Assembly (NCBI GenBank): GCA_905182485.1
Contig: CAJJBO010000006.1
Coordinates: 1-64,000, forward strand
Length of the DNA stretch: 64,000 nucleotides
Source of the DNA: an uncultured Luminiphilus sp.
Lineage (GTDB): Bacteria; Pseudomonadota; Gammaproteobacteria; Pseudomonadales; Halieaceae
Direction: 5' to 3'
Part shown: piece by piece, positions 38,564-49,900 of the stretch
Position numbering within the stretch: the stretch's first letter is position 1
How the letters are laid out: every line of letters starts with the position of its first letter
The notes under the pieces: model-generated
Told to the model about the DNA's origin: nothing
Databases searched by the model: none
Seen by the model: only the letters and a program-made list of their open reading frames with translations
Position numbers and translations under genes: made by a program

Positions 38564-40011
38564 TTAACGTCTGTCGGAGAGCAACTTATCAATAATGCGC
38601 TCAAGCTGTTTGAGGTTATTGCACTCGCGCGCGAGATGGCAATGTCTTTTCACGCGCAACATTTCAGAGTCACCGGTACCCCATAGTCGAATGGATTCTG
38701 GGTTCAGCCATATCAACTGTTTGGCGCGCGCTTTCATTTCTGCCAGCAGGTCGAGCCTGGGGTCGGCTTGATTATTGCGTGCGTCGCCTAGGATGATGAT
38801 GGTGGTGGCGTTATTGACCTCTGCTAATGCGGACTCCGAAAACTCGTGCAGCGCTCGTCCGTAGTCTGTGGCACCGCCATATTTGAGATTGACCCGTTCA
38901 ATCGCCTCGGCTACGGGCAAATCAGCGAACAGGTCGCTCACCTCCCCCAGCGCAGCTGAAAAAGCGAAAGTCCGTGTTCTCGGCAGCACGTCTTGCAATG
39001 CGTAGAGAAACATCAGTAAAAACCTGGCGTAGGCTGCGACTGAGCCGCTCACATCACAAATTGCCATTACTTGAGGGCGCTTCCGTTCAGATTTACGCCA
39101 ACGGGGTGAAAAGGGCACGCCGTCGGTGGGAATCGCGCGCCGCACGGTTTCTCCCTACGTTCAACTTCCCTCGGCGGTAGCGTCGACGGCGTCTGCCATG
39201 TCGTCGCAGCCAGCTTACGTGCCATGCGATCCATCAAGCGCTTCAGGCGTGCCATTTGACTGTGGTCAACATTGCCCAGTTTTATCTTCGAGAGTGATTC
39301 ATCCAACAGATCTTCTGTTTCGGCTTTAGCGTGAATGAGATAGGCGCGCTCGACACGGTCTCTCACGCGCTCGCGCAGTTGCTCTCGCAACGCCTGTACC
39401 GCTTCAAAGGCAGCGGGTTCGCTTTGCTCAAGCTCGATAGCGGCATCCCTCAGCGCCTCATCGCCCAGGGCGTCCAGTATTTTTCGAACATACTGTCCAC
39501 GCTGCGTAAACAGCGAAATATCATCCACTTTGGCCTCTGCCGCAGCCGTTTCAATGGCAACAGACAGGGCACTGTCATCCCTGTTTTCTAGCGCATCAAA
39601 TAGGCTATTGCCACGCAGACCGTCCAGTGGGTCCTCATTGCCTTGCTCCGGTGTCGAGGCGGGCATAGGACCCTCTGCTTCCGAGGGTTCTGTTGCGCTG
39701 GCGTCATCATCATTAGCTGCGGTAGGCGCGCCAGGTCTTCGCATGGTGGGTTGAAAGTACTGGTCGAATGCGGTCTCAAATACGGCGAGTTCGTGCGCAG
39801 ATTTAGCCAGTGTCGAAGCCAGACCGTTGCGCAGCAATGAGCGATTGTCATAGCCCAATAATTCGGCGACGGCGACGGCATCGAGCGTGTCGGCCGGAGA
39901 CACCGCTATCTTTTGACCTCTTAAATACTGCATGAAAGCGAGCAGTTGATCGCTACTGACGGCGCCGTGATTGGCGCCGTCAGTGGTCTTTTCTTGTTCT
40001 CGCTGCTTCAT
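38564..40011 (-). CDS. VWA-domain (CoxE-like) protein, frameshifted
   Basis: A protein with a long helical N-terminal domain (LLAFMQYLRGQKIAVSPADT) and a C-terminal von Willebrand A domain with the metal-site start CDVSGSVAAYARFLL and DARNNQADPR. It is split at two places, near 39172 and 39152: the pieces read through RRGKLNVG and ETVRRAIPTDGVPF when both shifts are corrected, giving about 482 residues. It lies 5 bases downstream of a MoxR ATPase, the common pair of a MoxR/VWA chaperone module for metal-enzyme or complex maturation. Target unknown; a molybdenum-related role is suggested only by the neighbouring moaA. Confidence 0.85.
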
Positions 40012-40016
40012 TGGTG

Positions 40017-40950
40017 CTAAGACTCTGCTGCAGCGACCATGAGTTTTGAGAGCTGCCCCTGAGCTATTTGGATATCGTCCTCATACTTCAGTAGGACGTT
40101 GAGCGTGTCCTGAACAAGCGCGCTGTCTAGGTCTTTGGCGTGCAGTAGCAAAAGACTTTTCGCCCAATCGACCGTCTCTGAAATGGCGGGCGCCTTTTTA
40201 AGATCCAGTGACCGCACAGCGTGAACAAATTGGACCAGCTTTTTTGTCATTGACTGCGCCAGCTCAGGCACGCGACTGGCAACTATTTTTGCTTCTAATT
40301 CGACAGACGGAAAGGGGATGTGAAGGTGCAGACAACGGCGTTTCAGCGCGTCGGAGAGGTCCCTCGTATCGTTACTGGTGAGGAACACTAATGGTTTGGA
40401 GCGAGCACCCAGTTTCATAGACGTGGAATTCCATCTTATCGAGTTCCTGTAAAAGGTCATTTGGAAATTCTATATCGGCTTTATCGATTTCATCAATCAA
40501 CAACACAACCTGCTCGTCTGCGTCCATTGCCTTAAGTAAGGGGCGTGATTCGAGGAAAGCCTCCGAATAAAATACGTCACCAAACTCGTGTAACCGTGCC
40601 ATGGACTCGTCGAGCCCCTTGGCGCCATCCAGTACGTCACCCAACTGCTCTTTCAGTAGCTGCGTGTAAAGGAGTTGCTTGCCGTATTTCCATTCGTAGA
40701 GTGCTTTGCTTTCGTCGAGTCCCTCATAACATTGCAAGCGAACCAGTGGGCGATTGACCACCGTGGCGCAGGTTTTGGCGAGTTCCGTTTTACCAACGCC
40801 GGGCGGTCCTTCAATCAGTACTGGTTTTTCTAGGGCTGCCGCAAGGCGAACCACGGTGGCGATGCGGGTCGTACAAATATAGCCGGCCGCTTCAAACGCA
40901 TTTTGAATGGCTTCAACCTGATGTAATGCAGGATAGTGATCAGTAGACAC
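40017..40950 (-). CDS. MoxR-family AAA+ ATPase, frameshifted
   Basis: AAA+ chaperone with Walker A GPPGVGKTELAK (about residue 50), Walker B LLIDEIDKAD and the sensor region LLQELDKMEFHVYETG. The frame breaks near 40408 in a C-run; it resumes with RSKPLVFLTSNDTRDLSDALKRRC, an AAA+ second half. About 311 residues intact. It precedes the VWA gene and likely acts with it on a partner enzyme. Confidence 0.9.
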
Positions 40951-40974
40951 GGGCTCTCTCTCGATGGGCTTAAG

Positions 40975-41979
40975 TTAACCGCCGGTCGCATTCATGAACC
41001 GCATAATTTGCGGCTCATTGGGACGGTCGAAAACATGTCGCTCTGGTTTCAGTGACAAGCTATCAATGATAGCGGTCTTGATGCCCTGGTCACTCTCGCC
41101 ATCGCGCATCAGCTGCCTAAGGTCGATCGATTCCTCATTGCCAAGGCACATCAGTAAGCGGCCTTCAGCACTGATCCTCAATCGATTACAGGATCCACAA
41201 AAGTTGTTGCTATGTGGCGAGATAAAACCCACCTGAGTTTGCGTCCCCGGGATTGAGAAATTGCGGGACGGGCCGGCTGTTTGACCACTGCTGACGGGCT
41301 CAAGCGCGAAATGGGTACTCAACTCTTCGATCAGTTCGTCTGATGAGACATAGCTCAGGGACTTACTCCCTAAGTTGACTTGCCCCAAGGGCATTTCTTC
41401 AATAAACGCGATGCCAATTTTTTTTTCGAGGGCAAATTGAGTCAGTGGTAAGACTTCGTCTCGGTTGAGTCCCTCTAAAATGACAGCGTTTAATCTGATG
41501 TTGTCGAAGCCAGCTTGCACGGCCGCGTCGATACCCGTCAGTACCGTGTCTAGCTTGCCGATCCGAGTGATATCCCGGAATCGGTCCGCATATAGGCTGT
41601 CTAAGCTAATGTTGACCGAGTTCACACCGGCTTGTCGCAGTATCGGGGCAAACTCAGCCAAATGACTGGCATTGGTAGTGAGTGCAAGGGTTTCTATCCC
41701 CGGGAGCTGTCCAATCCCTTGAAACAGGGTATCGACGCCGCGGCGAATAAGGGGTTCACCACCGGTGACGCGGATTTTTTTGACCCCCAATTCAGTGAAC
41801 AGTCGCGCTGTCCGGAGGAGCTCTTCTATGGACAATACCTCGGCACGGGGGAGAAACTGCATGGTTTCCGCCATGCAGTACTGACATCGAAAGTCGCAAC
41901 GATCGGTAACCGATAATCTCAGGTACGAAATCGTGCGATCGAAGCCATCGATCAACTGTGTCGTGTTGCCTAATGTCAT
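40975..41979 (-). CDS. moaA: GTP 3',8-cyclase MoaA
   Basis: A 334-residue radical SAM enzyme of molybdenum cofactor synthesis. The first 4Fe-4S is bound by CDFRCQYC, and the second by CGSCNRLR plus a Cys in LLMCLGNEESIDLR. Start is the ATG at 41979; the TTG-started longer frame is less likely. It lies 24 bases upstream of moxR on the same strand, so the three genes may be one operon. No other moa/mob genes are in the window. Confidence 0.95.
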   Translation of the reverse strand: MTLGNTTQLIDGFDRTISYLRLSVTDRCDFRCQYCMAETMQFLPRAEVLSIEELLRTARLFTELGVKKIRVTGGEPLIRRGVDTLFQGIGQLPGIETLALTTNASHLAEFAPILRQAGVNSVNISLDSLYADRFRDITRIGKLDTVLTGIDAAVQAGFDNIRLNAVILEGLNRDEVLPLTQFALEKKIGIAFIEEMPLGQVNLGSKSLSYVSSDELIEELSTHFALEPVSSGQTAGPSRNFSIPGTQTQVGFISPHSNNFCGSCNRLRISAEGRLLMCLGNEESIDLRQLMRDGESDQGIKTAIIDSLSLKPERHVFDRPNEPQIMRFMNATGG

Positions 41980-42103
41980 GCGGGGGAGTGTACACAAGGA
42001 CGCGGGTGGGGGAGCATACAGCAGATGAAGATTATGACCTACTTAGATCCACGACAGACAGTCTGGCCCGGCGTGCTCCTCAGCCGCCTGCCTCGCCGCG
42101 GTT

Positions 42104-43407
42104 TTGATGACGGTAGGCCAAAGCAACGCGATTGTCGTGACAGCTGTGGTGGCTTGGCTCTGCATGATTTGGTGGATTTTTGAGCCTATTCCGATACCCG
42201 TGACCTCACTCCTTCCCTTATCAGTGTTGCCTATGGCGGGAGTCTTAACGGTCGATTATTTCTGGCATGAGGCATACACTGATTATCCTGTTGTTGGCGT
42301 TTCTTGGCTCGGGGTATGGAAAGCTCGGGGGCGCACCATCGGGTGGCTCTGTCGGTGGTAAGGCTCGTTGGCGGGCATCGTCCTCGACAACTGGTGATGG
42401 GCTTCATGCTGGCGGGTGCAGGTCTCAGTATGTGGATCTCCAATACGGCATCGGCACTGATGCTAATGCCCGTTGCGATGGCCGTGCTGGCATCTTGTGA
42501 TGATCGTGAGCGCTTAGCGGTGCCGTTACTGCTCGGGCTGGCGTGGTCTTGCAGTATTGGCGGCCTGGGCACGCCCATTGGCACCCCTCCTAACCTCATC
42601 TTCGTTCAAGTTTTCGAGGAAACCACCGGCCAAACGATTAGTTTTGGCCAGTGGATGTCGTGGGGCATACCGGTCATTGCGGTGCTGTTGCCAGCCGCCT
42701 GGTGGTGGGTGACGCGGAATCTGCCGACGGAGTTAGGGATTACATTGCCGGCAGTGGGCCCGTGGCGCAGTGCTGAGCGACGCGTGATGACCATTTTCGC
42801 GCTTACTGCGCTCGCTTGGATTACCCGCGCTGAGCCTTTTGGCGGTTGGCAAGCATGGCTGGGTCTACCTTTTACCAACGATGCCTCAGTGGCGCTGCTG
42901 GCGGTCATCGCGCTATTCGTCGTCCGTGATAAGACGGGAGCGCCGCTTATTGAATGGCAGCAAGCGAATCAAATCCCTTGGGGCGTATTGCTGTTATTTG
43001 CTGGAGGTATTTGTTTGGCACGGGGCTTTGTCGCGTCGGGACTCAGTGCGCAAGTTGGTGATGCGTTGACCCTGCTTGCTGTATTGCCTGTTTTCTTGAT
43101 GATGCTGCTATTGGCGTTAGTGGTGACCTTCTTGACCGAAGCGACCTCTAACACCGCGACTACTGCCCTTCTGATGCCCGTGTTAGCAGCGGTCGCATTG
43201 GCTGTCGATATTGATCCGTTATGGCTCATGGTGCCCGCGGCAATGAGCGCAAGCTGCGCCTTCATGCTTCCGGTCGCCACGGCGCCCAATGCAGTCGTGT
43301 TTGGCAGTGGAGAGCTGCCGATCCAGCGGATGGTGCGAGAAGGACTGGTGCTCAACCTGTTTGGGGCGATCGTGATTGCCGGCCTCATGGCGCTGATCTT
43401 GCGGTAG
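42104..43407 (+). CDS. DASS/SLC13-type sodium-coupled transporter, frameshifted
   Basis: A polytopic transporter of the divalent-anion:Na+ symporter family. Both sodium/substrate SNT motifs are seen: MWISNTASALMLMPVA and EATSNTATTALLMPVL, plus GTPIGTPPNLIF and LPVATAPNAVVFGSG. Two frame breaks, near 42270 and 42335, split the N-terminal part; piece by piece it reads ...YFWHEAYT, LIILLLAFLG and MESSGAHHRVALSVVRL. Substrate probably a dicarboxylate or sulfate; not resolvable. The intact protein would be about 435 residues. Confidence 0.87.
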
Positions 43408-43443
43408 CATCATTGGCGTGCACGACATAAGCGTGTTGAGAGA

Positions 43444-43469
43444 GGCCGCCAAGACGGATCCCGGCGGCC
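43444..43469 (+). terminator. Hairpin after transporter gene
   Basis: GGCCGCC (43444-43450) and GGCGGCC (43463-43469) with a 12-base loop, followed by TAATTTC rather than a T-run. Plausible weak terminator for the transporter or the convergent peroxiredoxin gene. Confidence 0.4.
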
Positions 43470-43568
43470 TAATTTCAGTCCTGCTCCGATTGAACTGAAA
43501 TCACTCTTGTCTAAACATGACGCCCTGCTGGAAAGCGCGTCGGTGGGAGCGTGTTGCCGTTAGACCCT

Positions 43569-44048
43569 CTATAGAAGCGCCATCATGGTTTCGGCAGAAC
43601 TGACGTCTATCCCAGGACCTTCCTCAACATTGAGGTGGGTCACTTTGCCATCTTCGACAATCATGGCAAAGCGCTGACTGCGAGTGCCGAGCCCAAAGCC
43701 TGAACCATCGAGCTCAAGTCCCAGTGCCGCCGTGAGTTCGCCATTGCCATCGGCGAGCATAATAATGTGCTCTGCATTCTGAGCTTGTCCCCACGCGCCC
43801 ATGACAAAAGCGTCATTCACCGACATGCAAATAATACTGTCTACACCGTGACTTTTAATGGTGTCTGCGTTGGCGACATAGCCGGGTAAGTGGGTCATCG
43901 AACAGCCTGGTGTAAAGGCTCCGGGTACGGCAAAAAGCAGTGCCTTTTTGCCATTGAACAGCTCGGCAGTGGTCACAGGTGCGGGGCCTTCTCCCCCCAT
44001 CACCGCGAGGGTGCAATTAGGAATGCAATCTCCTACAGAAATGGTCAT
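43569..44048 (-). CDS. Prx5-type peroxiredoxin
   Basis: A 159-residue thiol peroxidase. The peroxidatic Cys sits in PGAFTPGCSMTHLPGY, equivalent to PGAFTPTCS of the type 5/atypical 2-Cys peroxiredoxins, with the Arg in GTRSQRFAMIV. It removes peroxides with glutaredoxin/glutathione or thioredoxin. Complete, ATG at 44048. Confidence 0.92.
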   Translation of the reverse strand: MTISVGDCIPNCTLAVMGGEGPAPVTTAELFNGKKALLFAVPGAFTPGCSMTHLPGYVANADTIKSHGVDSIICMSVNDAFVMGAWGQAQNAEHIIMLADGNGELTAALGLELDGSGFGLGTRSQRFAMIVEDGKVTHLNVEEGPGIDVSSAETMMALL

Positions 44049-44137
44049 GTTTGATACTCCATATAGTGAACAGTGAATGGGTTTCGCTCCACAAGGAGCG
44101 ATCTACCAAGGAAAGGGTAGCCAAACGCAATAATAAC

Positions 44138-44800
44138 TCATGCAGAACCGACATCGAGCAGTCTGGCGTTGATTAATTCGCACTCGTGGTAAAAATCCGA
44201 CGCTTGGTCGCCCAGATACGGGGCGCAATGAGACAAAATCTGCAAAACGCCGCGATGAATGACTTGCTGCGGGTGCTGAGACGGGGTCATCCAGTGATCA
44301 AAGCTGAGCCAATAGCTCAAGGTCATCGTCATACTGTCCGCAATATGGTCCAGTCGCTGAGGCTGTGCAGTGATGCCAACAGGGGCGAGTAATTCAGCTG
44401 CTAGTGTGCGCGATGCGCGCTGTTTGAGTGATATCAGCCGTCGCATTCCCCGGTCGATATCTGGGTAGCGTTGCATCAAATCTGTCATGTTGAGGTAAAT
44501 AAACCGATGTGCGTACATTGCCTCCATGATGACGGTTAAAAACAACCAGCTTCGCTCAAGCGGCGCGTTCGTTTCGAGAAAGTCGGTGTCCGCAATGGGT
44601 GTCGCAAGCATTCCTGCGATGTCACGATAAAAGTGGAGAAACAGCGCGGAGAGTATCCCGTCCTTACCCTTAAAATGGTAATACAGGTTGCCCGGACTGA
44701 TATCCAGTTCTAGGGCAATATCACTCGCAGACACGTTGCGCTCTCCGCGTTCATTGAAGAGATCAGCGGCAGTGTCGAGAATACGTTGCGCAGTTTTCAT
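44138..44800 (-). CDS. TetR-family transcriptional regulator
   Basis: A 220-residue repressor. The N-terminal helix-turn-helix is clear: RILDTAADLFNERGERNVSASDIALELDISPGNLYYHFKGKDGI. The C-terminal two-thirds is helical and ligand-binding. It may control the adjacent phasin-like gene (same strand, 203 bases upstream) or the peroxiredoxin gene downstream, but no operator was identified. Confidence 0.9.
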   Translation of the reverse strand: MKTAQRILDTAADLFNERGERNVSASDIALELDISPGNLYYHFKGKDGILSALFLHFYRDIAGMLATPIADTDFLETNAPLERSWLFLTVIMEAMYAHRFIYLNMTDLMQRYPDIDRGMRRLISLKQRASRTLAAELLAPVGITAQPQRLDHIADSMTMTLSYWLSFDHWMTPSQHPQQVIHRGVLQILSHCAPYLGDQASDFYHECELINARLLDVGSA

Positions 44801-45003
44801 GACTTAAAGTGTAACCGATGGGACTAATCAACGGTTTGCTTCGACACGTCCATTAGATCGAGCTTGCTACTCCAGTGCCCCACATTAATCCCGGCCTGAC
44901 GTGCAGCCGCTTCAAGCAGGAGTTTGAGCAGTGCAACTCGAGCGCGTTCTCCTCCAGAGAGTGGAGCCGGAGCTCCCCCAAAAAAAAACGGACCGGTGTT
45001 GCT

Positions 45004-45528
45004 TCACTTGCCTTTGTTAAACTTCGCTTTCAATTGATCAAAGCGCGCCTTTGCCTTTTTCATTTGCGCTTCCAGCTTTGTGCGGTCAGCCAATGAATCG
45101 AGCTCAAGGTCTGCCAGTGCTCTGAGAGCGTCTTTCTCGACTGCGCTGCCGCGCTTAACGAGTGATTGATAAATGGCTTCTGCCTGTTTGCGGCTGGCGC
45201 TAAGCCGATTTTGTGCGTCGTCGACTTGCTCTTGCATCCCCGCAAATTGCTCTAACACTTGGTCATAAGCCTTGCCGTAAACGCCTAGGCCAGCCAACAG
45301 CGCTTTACGTCCCGTATCAACCGCAGCCGGTCGTGCGCGCTTCTTGCTACTCGCTTTAGCTTTGGCTTGTGCTTGTGCTTTGGCTTTGGGCTGTGCTTTG
45401 GCCTTGGTTTTTACAGCGGTCTTTTTCGCCACGGTCTTTTTGGCGGCCACCCTTTTAGTCGCAGCCTTTTTGGCGGTCGCCTTCTTCGGCGCCCTTTTTG
45501 CTTTTGCCTTTACCTTTGCTTCAGCCAT
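45004..45528 (-). CDS. Phasin-like protein with Lys/Ala-rich histone-like N-terminus
   Basis: A 174-residue protein starting at ATG 45528 after GAGGAG. Residues 1-65 are a Lys/Ala repeat (AKRAPKKATAKKAATKRV, KAKAQPKAKAQAQAKAKA) like histone H1 tails; residues 75-170 form a long amphipathic coiled coil (YGKAYDQVLEQFAGMQEQVD). This combines the two parts of PhaF, which binds PHA granules and the nucleoid, but in reversed order (PhaF has the phasin domain first). Granule binding is inferred; a PHA-granule family gene exists at 52.8 kb. Confidence 0.65.
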   Translation of the reverse strand: MAEAKVKAKAKRAPKKATAKKAATKRVAAKKTVAKKTAVKTKAKAQPKAKAQAQAKAKASSKKRARPAAVDTGRKALLAGLGVYGKAYDQVLEQFAGMQEQVDDAQNRLSASRKQAEAIYQSLVKRGSAVEKDALRALADLELDSLADRTKLEAQMKKAKARFDQLKAKFNKGK

Positions 45529-45783
45529 CTTTTTCTCCTCTGGTTTGATGTCAACGGGCCTCAGTGTGGTCTTTAAAATTAGAATCCGCCCTCTAACGAC
45601 ATAGTCGGACATGGTAATACTGCGCAACGGGTTCGATGGGGCATGGGTAACATAGATGACATCTGAAAGAACGCCTCTGTCGTAACATTCATCTGTCCCA
45701 CGTTCAGCGGGGACTGATATAGATGAAGGCTTGGAAATTGCTCATTTGCCCCCATTTGAGATAGGAAGGTGGGATACCAGATA

Positions 45784-46984
45784 ATGGCTGATCACAGTAA
45801 TAGCACCGCTCGCTTTGCTCGCCGCCGTTTGGCGGGGGCAATCGCGTTTACGATCGTCGGTCTGGTGGTCTGCTTTTGGGTGCTTGTGGGGAAGCCTGAG
45901 GCTGAGTCGTCTCAACAGGTTGAGCACGCAGGCCCCTCGTCGATGTGATGATCGCCGTCCCCGCCGAGCACGCTATCTGGGTGCAGACCCAAGGCACGGT
46001 GGAGCCGGTGACCCGAGTCAGTTTGATGGCACAAGTCGGCGGTAAAGTGGAAGCGGTGAGCGAGGCTTTTCTAGAAGGCAGGTTCTTCAGAAAAGACGAC
46101 GCGCTGTTGCAATTAGAAACGGCAGACTATGACTTTGCCATAGCGCGAGCAGCCGCTCAGGAAGCGGCAGCGGCACAGCGTCTCGCTGAGGAGCGAGGAC
46201 GGAATTTACAAGCGAAGCGAGAGTGGCGTGATCTGGGTTCGAACGCAGCTAACGATTTGTTTTTGAGAAAACCGCAGCTCTACGCCGCCGAAACTGCGCT
46301 TGTAGCCGCTCAAGCGGATGTGGAAGCGGCCAAATTAGCGCTGGCACGAACCACGCTTAAGGCGCCCTTTGACGGACGATTGGAAAAAAAGTTGGTTGAC
46401 GTCGGGCAGTTTGTGGCACCCGGTGCCTCGTTGGCCCAAGTTTATGCAACTGACCGAGTTGAAGTACTCCTTCCGATCAGTGAGTCGCAACTTGCTTTGT
46501 TGGCTTTGCCCTTATTTGAGACGGGCATTGATACTTATCCTGACGTGACGTTGACGGCTCGTTTTGGTGGGGAGCGCTGGCAATGGCAGGGCCAGATCAC
46601 GCGAATGCAGGCGAGCATTGACCGCGAAAGCCGGGCTACTTTTGCCATTGCCGAGGTCAACGATCCGTTCAGTGAAGGGGTTCAGCGTCGGCCGCCACTG
46701 ACACCAGGGCTGTTTGTGGAGGCAAGCATCCGGGGGTAAGCCGATCCAGCAGTCTATTGAACTGCCCGCAACCGCGCTGCGAGGCGACAACACTGTGCTG
46801 CGTCTGGGAGCAGGGGATCGCCTTGAACGACTTGCCGGTTGAGTTATTACGCAGAGCGCAGGAACGGGTCTGGGTGCGAGGAGTTGCAGCAGGGGAGCGC
46901 ATCGTACTAGAACAGAGCAGTTTGTTGTCATCAGGCACTGCAGTCGAGGTGGCCGAGGTGCTTCGCAATGGCAGTGAACAGTAG
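45784..46984 (+). CDS. RND efflux membrane fusion protein, frameshifted
   Basis: Periplasmic adaptor of an RND pump. The start (MADHSNSTARFARRRLAGAI, ATG 45784) has one membrane helix, then a hairpin/lipoyl adaptor: VQTQGTVEPVTRVSLMAQVG, LLQLETADYDFAIARAAAQE, TTLKAPFDGRLEKKLVDVG. At least three frame breaks are seen, near 45932, 46735 and 46835; read across them the protein reaches the stop at 46982-46984, giving about 400 residues. It overlaps the permease start by one base. Confidence 0.85.
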
Positions 46985-49900
46985 TGGCAGCTGAAAAAAA
47001 CGGCTTGTTGGGTTGGTTTATTGGCAACCCCATCGCCGCCAATTATTCATGTTGGTGCTAGTGGTGGGCGGGCTTTACAACATTCCCGGTCTCGACAAAC
47101 AGTTTTTTCCCAACTCCTGTGATTGACCGGGTGAGCATCGCCATGCCGTTTCCGGGAGCTAGCCCTAAGGAAGTGGAGGAGCAGATTTGCGTCCGCGTTG
47201 AAGAGGCTATTCACGATCTAGATGGTATCAAAGAAATTCGATCGACCGCTTTAGACGGCCTGGGTCAGGTGGTAGTCGAAGCACTCCCGGGTTATCCGAC
47301 GCAGCGACTAACCAACGAAATCAAAACCCGCATCGATGCAATTACGACCTTCCCACCGATGCTGAGCGTCCTGTGGTCACTGAATTGGTGTATCGCCATT
47401 TGCTCGGTATTGTCGAGTTGGCGGGCGATTTAGACGAATGGGAGCTGAAAGAGCTCGGAGAGTCGCTTCGCGATGACTTGGCTAGGCAACCTTGGATATC
47501 AGTGGTCGATTTGGTGTCGCCGCGTCGGTACGAAGTGTCCGTTAATGTCTCTGAAGTTGATTTACGCCGCCACAAGCTGTCTTTCGACGACGTGGTTCGC
47601 GCCATTCAATCGGCCTCTCTTAATTTACCGGCGGGTGCCATCAAAGGAGACGACGGTGACATTCGCGTGCAGACGCGGGGACAAGCCTACTACCGAGAAG
47701 ATTTCGAAAAAATTGTGCTGATTACCGCGCGAGATGGGACACAGATTTATCTCGGTGAGGTGGCAACAATCGAAGATGGATTTGAGGATGTCGATACGAT
47801 CAGTCGCTTCGATGGCATGCCTGATCATGGTTTGTACGCCTACGTGACGACAAACCCCGATGTCGTAAAGTCTTCTCGTGTGATTACTGAGTGGGTGGGC
47901 GCACAAACGCCAAACCTACCCGAGGGCGCGTCATTATCATTTTGGCGAGACGCGGCGGTGCCATTCAAGGATCGGGTTGAAACACTGTTGAAGAAACGGC
48001 TTGGGTGGATTGGCGTTGGTCTTTTTGGTGCTCGTACTATTTTTGCGGCCGGTAGTCGCCGTCTGGGTTTCTGTTGGTATTGCAGTGGCTTTTCTCGGGA
48101 CGTTTTTTTTACTGCCATATACCGGAGTGGGCTTGAACATGATCTCCTTGTTCGCCTTCTTACTGGTGCTCGGTATTGTCGTGGACGATGCCATTATTGT
48201 CGGAGGAATCGATTCATACCGCTCAGTGCAGGGGCCTCGATAGCGGTGACGCTTCCTTATGGGGCGTGCGAGAGGTGGTCAAGCCGGTTCTGTTCGCGGT
48301 GATCAGCACGATGGTGTTTTTTGCACCAATGATGTTTATGCCGGGCGAATGGGCACATGCCGCGAAGGGTATCCCGATTGTCGTATTATTAGCGCTGACG
48401 TTCTCCCTCGCCGAGTGCCTGCTGATTTTGCCGGCTCACCTATCAAAAATCGGACCCGAAAAGCCGCCCACAACGCCTTTGCTCAAGCAGTTGACGTTGT
48501 GGCGTCACGCTTGCGCCGACTGGTTAATGTCAGTGGCGAAAAATCGTTATCGGCCATTATTACGATGGGCCTTGCAGCACCATGTTTTGGTGGCCGGCTT
48601 TTTTCTGGTGATGTTGAGCTTGAGCCTAGCGTTTTATGGTGGTGGGTGGCTGCGCTCGGCCTTTTTTCCCCGCATTAACTCTGACTTTGTTGAGGCGCGC
48701 ATTACCATGCCAGAAGGGGGCGCATTCCTGCAATCTGAGCAGGTGATGCAGCGGGTCGTTGAGACCGCTGAGACGCTCAAGAGCGAATGGAACCAACGTT
48801 CAGAATACGAGGGCGCACCCGCCATCGGCAGTATTTTGGGCCGAGCACGCGATAACGAGGTCGAGGTATTTGTGCAAGCTCTGGGTCAAGGCGTGGATAC
48901 GGAAGCCTTCGCTAAGGCGTTGCGTGCTGCGTCTGGTTCGTTGAATGAGGCGAAGGAGGTCCGCATGGATTACACCATTCGCGACCCTGGCAAGCCCATT
49001 AGATTGGTACTGGCATCGCGCAACATTGAGGATCTGGAAGCGTTGGCCGCTGATGTCAGGGCCGCCCTGCTGTCTTATCCCGGTGTCTTTGATGTATCTG
49101 ACAGTTTTGATAGCCCTCGTGATGAATTGGTACTCGAACTCAAGCCAGCAGCGGAAACGCTGGGCATTGGGCTCGCCGATGTCGCGCGGCAAGTGCGACA
49201 GGCATTTTATGGCGCCGAGGCGCAACGCATTCCTCGTGGTCGTGAAGATGTGAAAGTGATGGTGCGCTACCCCGAGAAGGAGCGGCTGGCGATTGCCAAT
49301 CTGAATGATATGTATATTCGTGTTCCGGGGCGGGGGGAGGTGCCCTTTGAATCCGTTGCCAGTTATCGAGTAGAGGCGGGTTACCAAAAATTGGAGCGCC
49401 TCGACAGGCTTCGAACACTCGAGATTGATGCTGACGTTGAGACTAATGGCCCACCTCCCAGAGAAATTGTCGATGCGGTATTTCGAGATTATCTGCCCAC
49501 TTGGTTGCAGCAATACCCCGATTTATATGTGAATTTGGATGGTGAGCTGCAGGAAGAAATTGAATTTCGGGATGCCACAGTCAGGCTCATGGCGCTCGCT
49601 ATGATGATTATCTATGCGCTGATGGCCGTTGCATTTCGGTCCTATTGGCAGCCGATGTTGATTCTCACCGCCGTCCCGTTTGGTTTGATGGGCGCTATAT
49701 TCGGACACATGATCCTTGGCTGGCAGGTCAGTCTGTTTTCCATCATGGGCGTGACCGCGTGTGCCGGCGTTGTTGTGAACGACAATCTGGTTTTGATCGA
49801 TCGTATCAATCGGCTCCGAGGGGAGGGGCAAGAGGTTGTCAGTGCGTTGCTGCAGGCCGGTGAGGACCGCTTTCGCCCCATCATATTGACGTCTTTGACG

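Noticed and set aside
45344-45604. Ala/Leu/Phe-rich frames opposite the phasin-like gene
   Set aside because: They are complements of the Lys/Ala repeat and look hydrophobic only for that reason.
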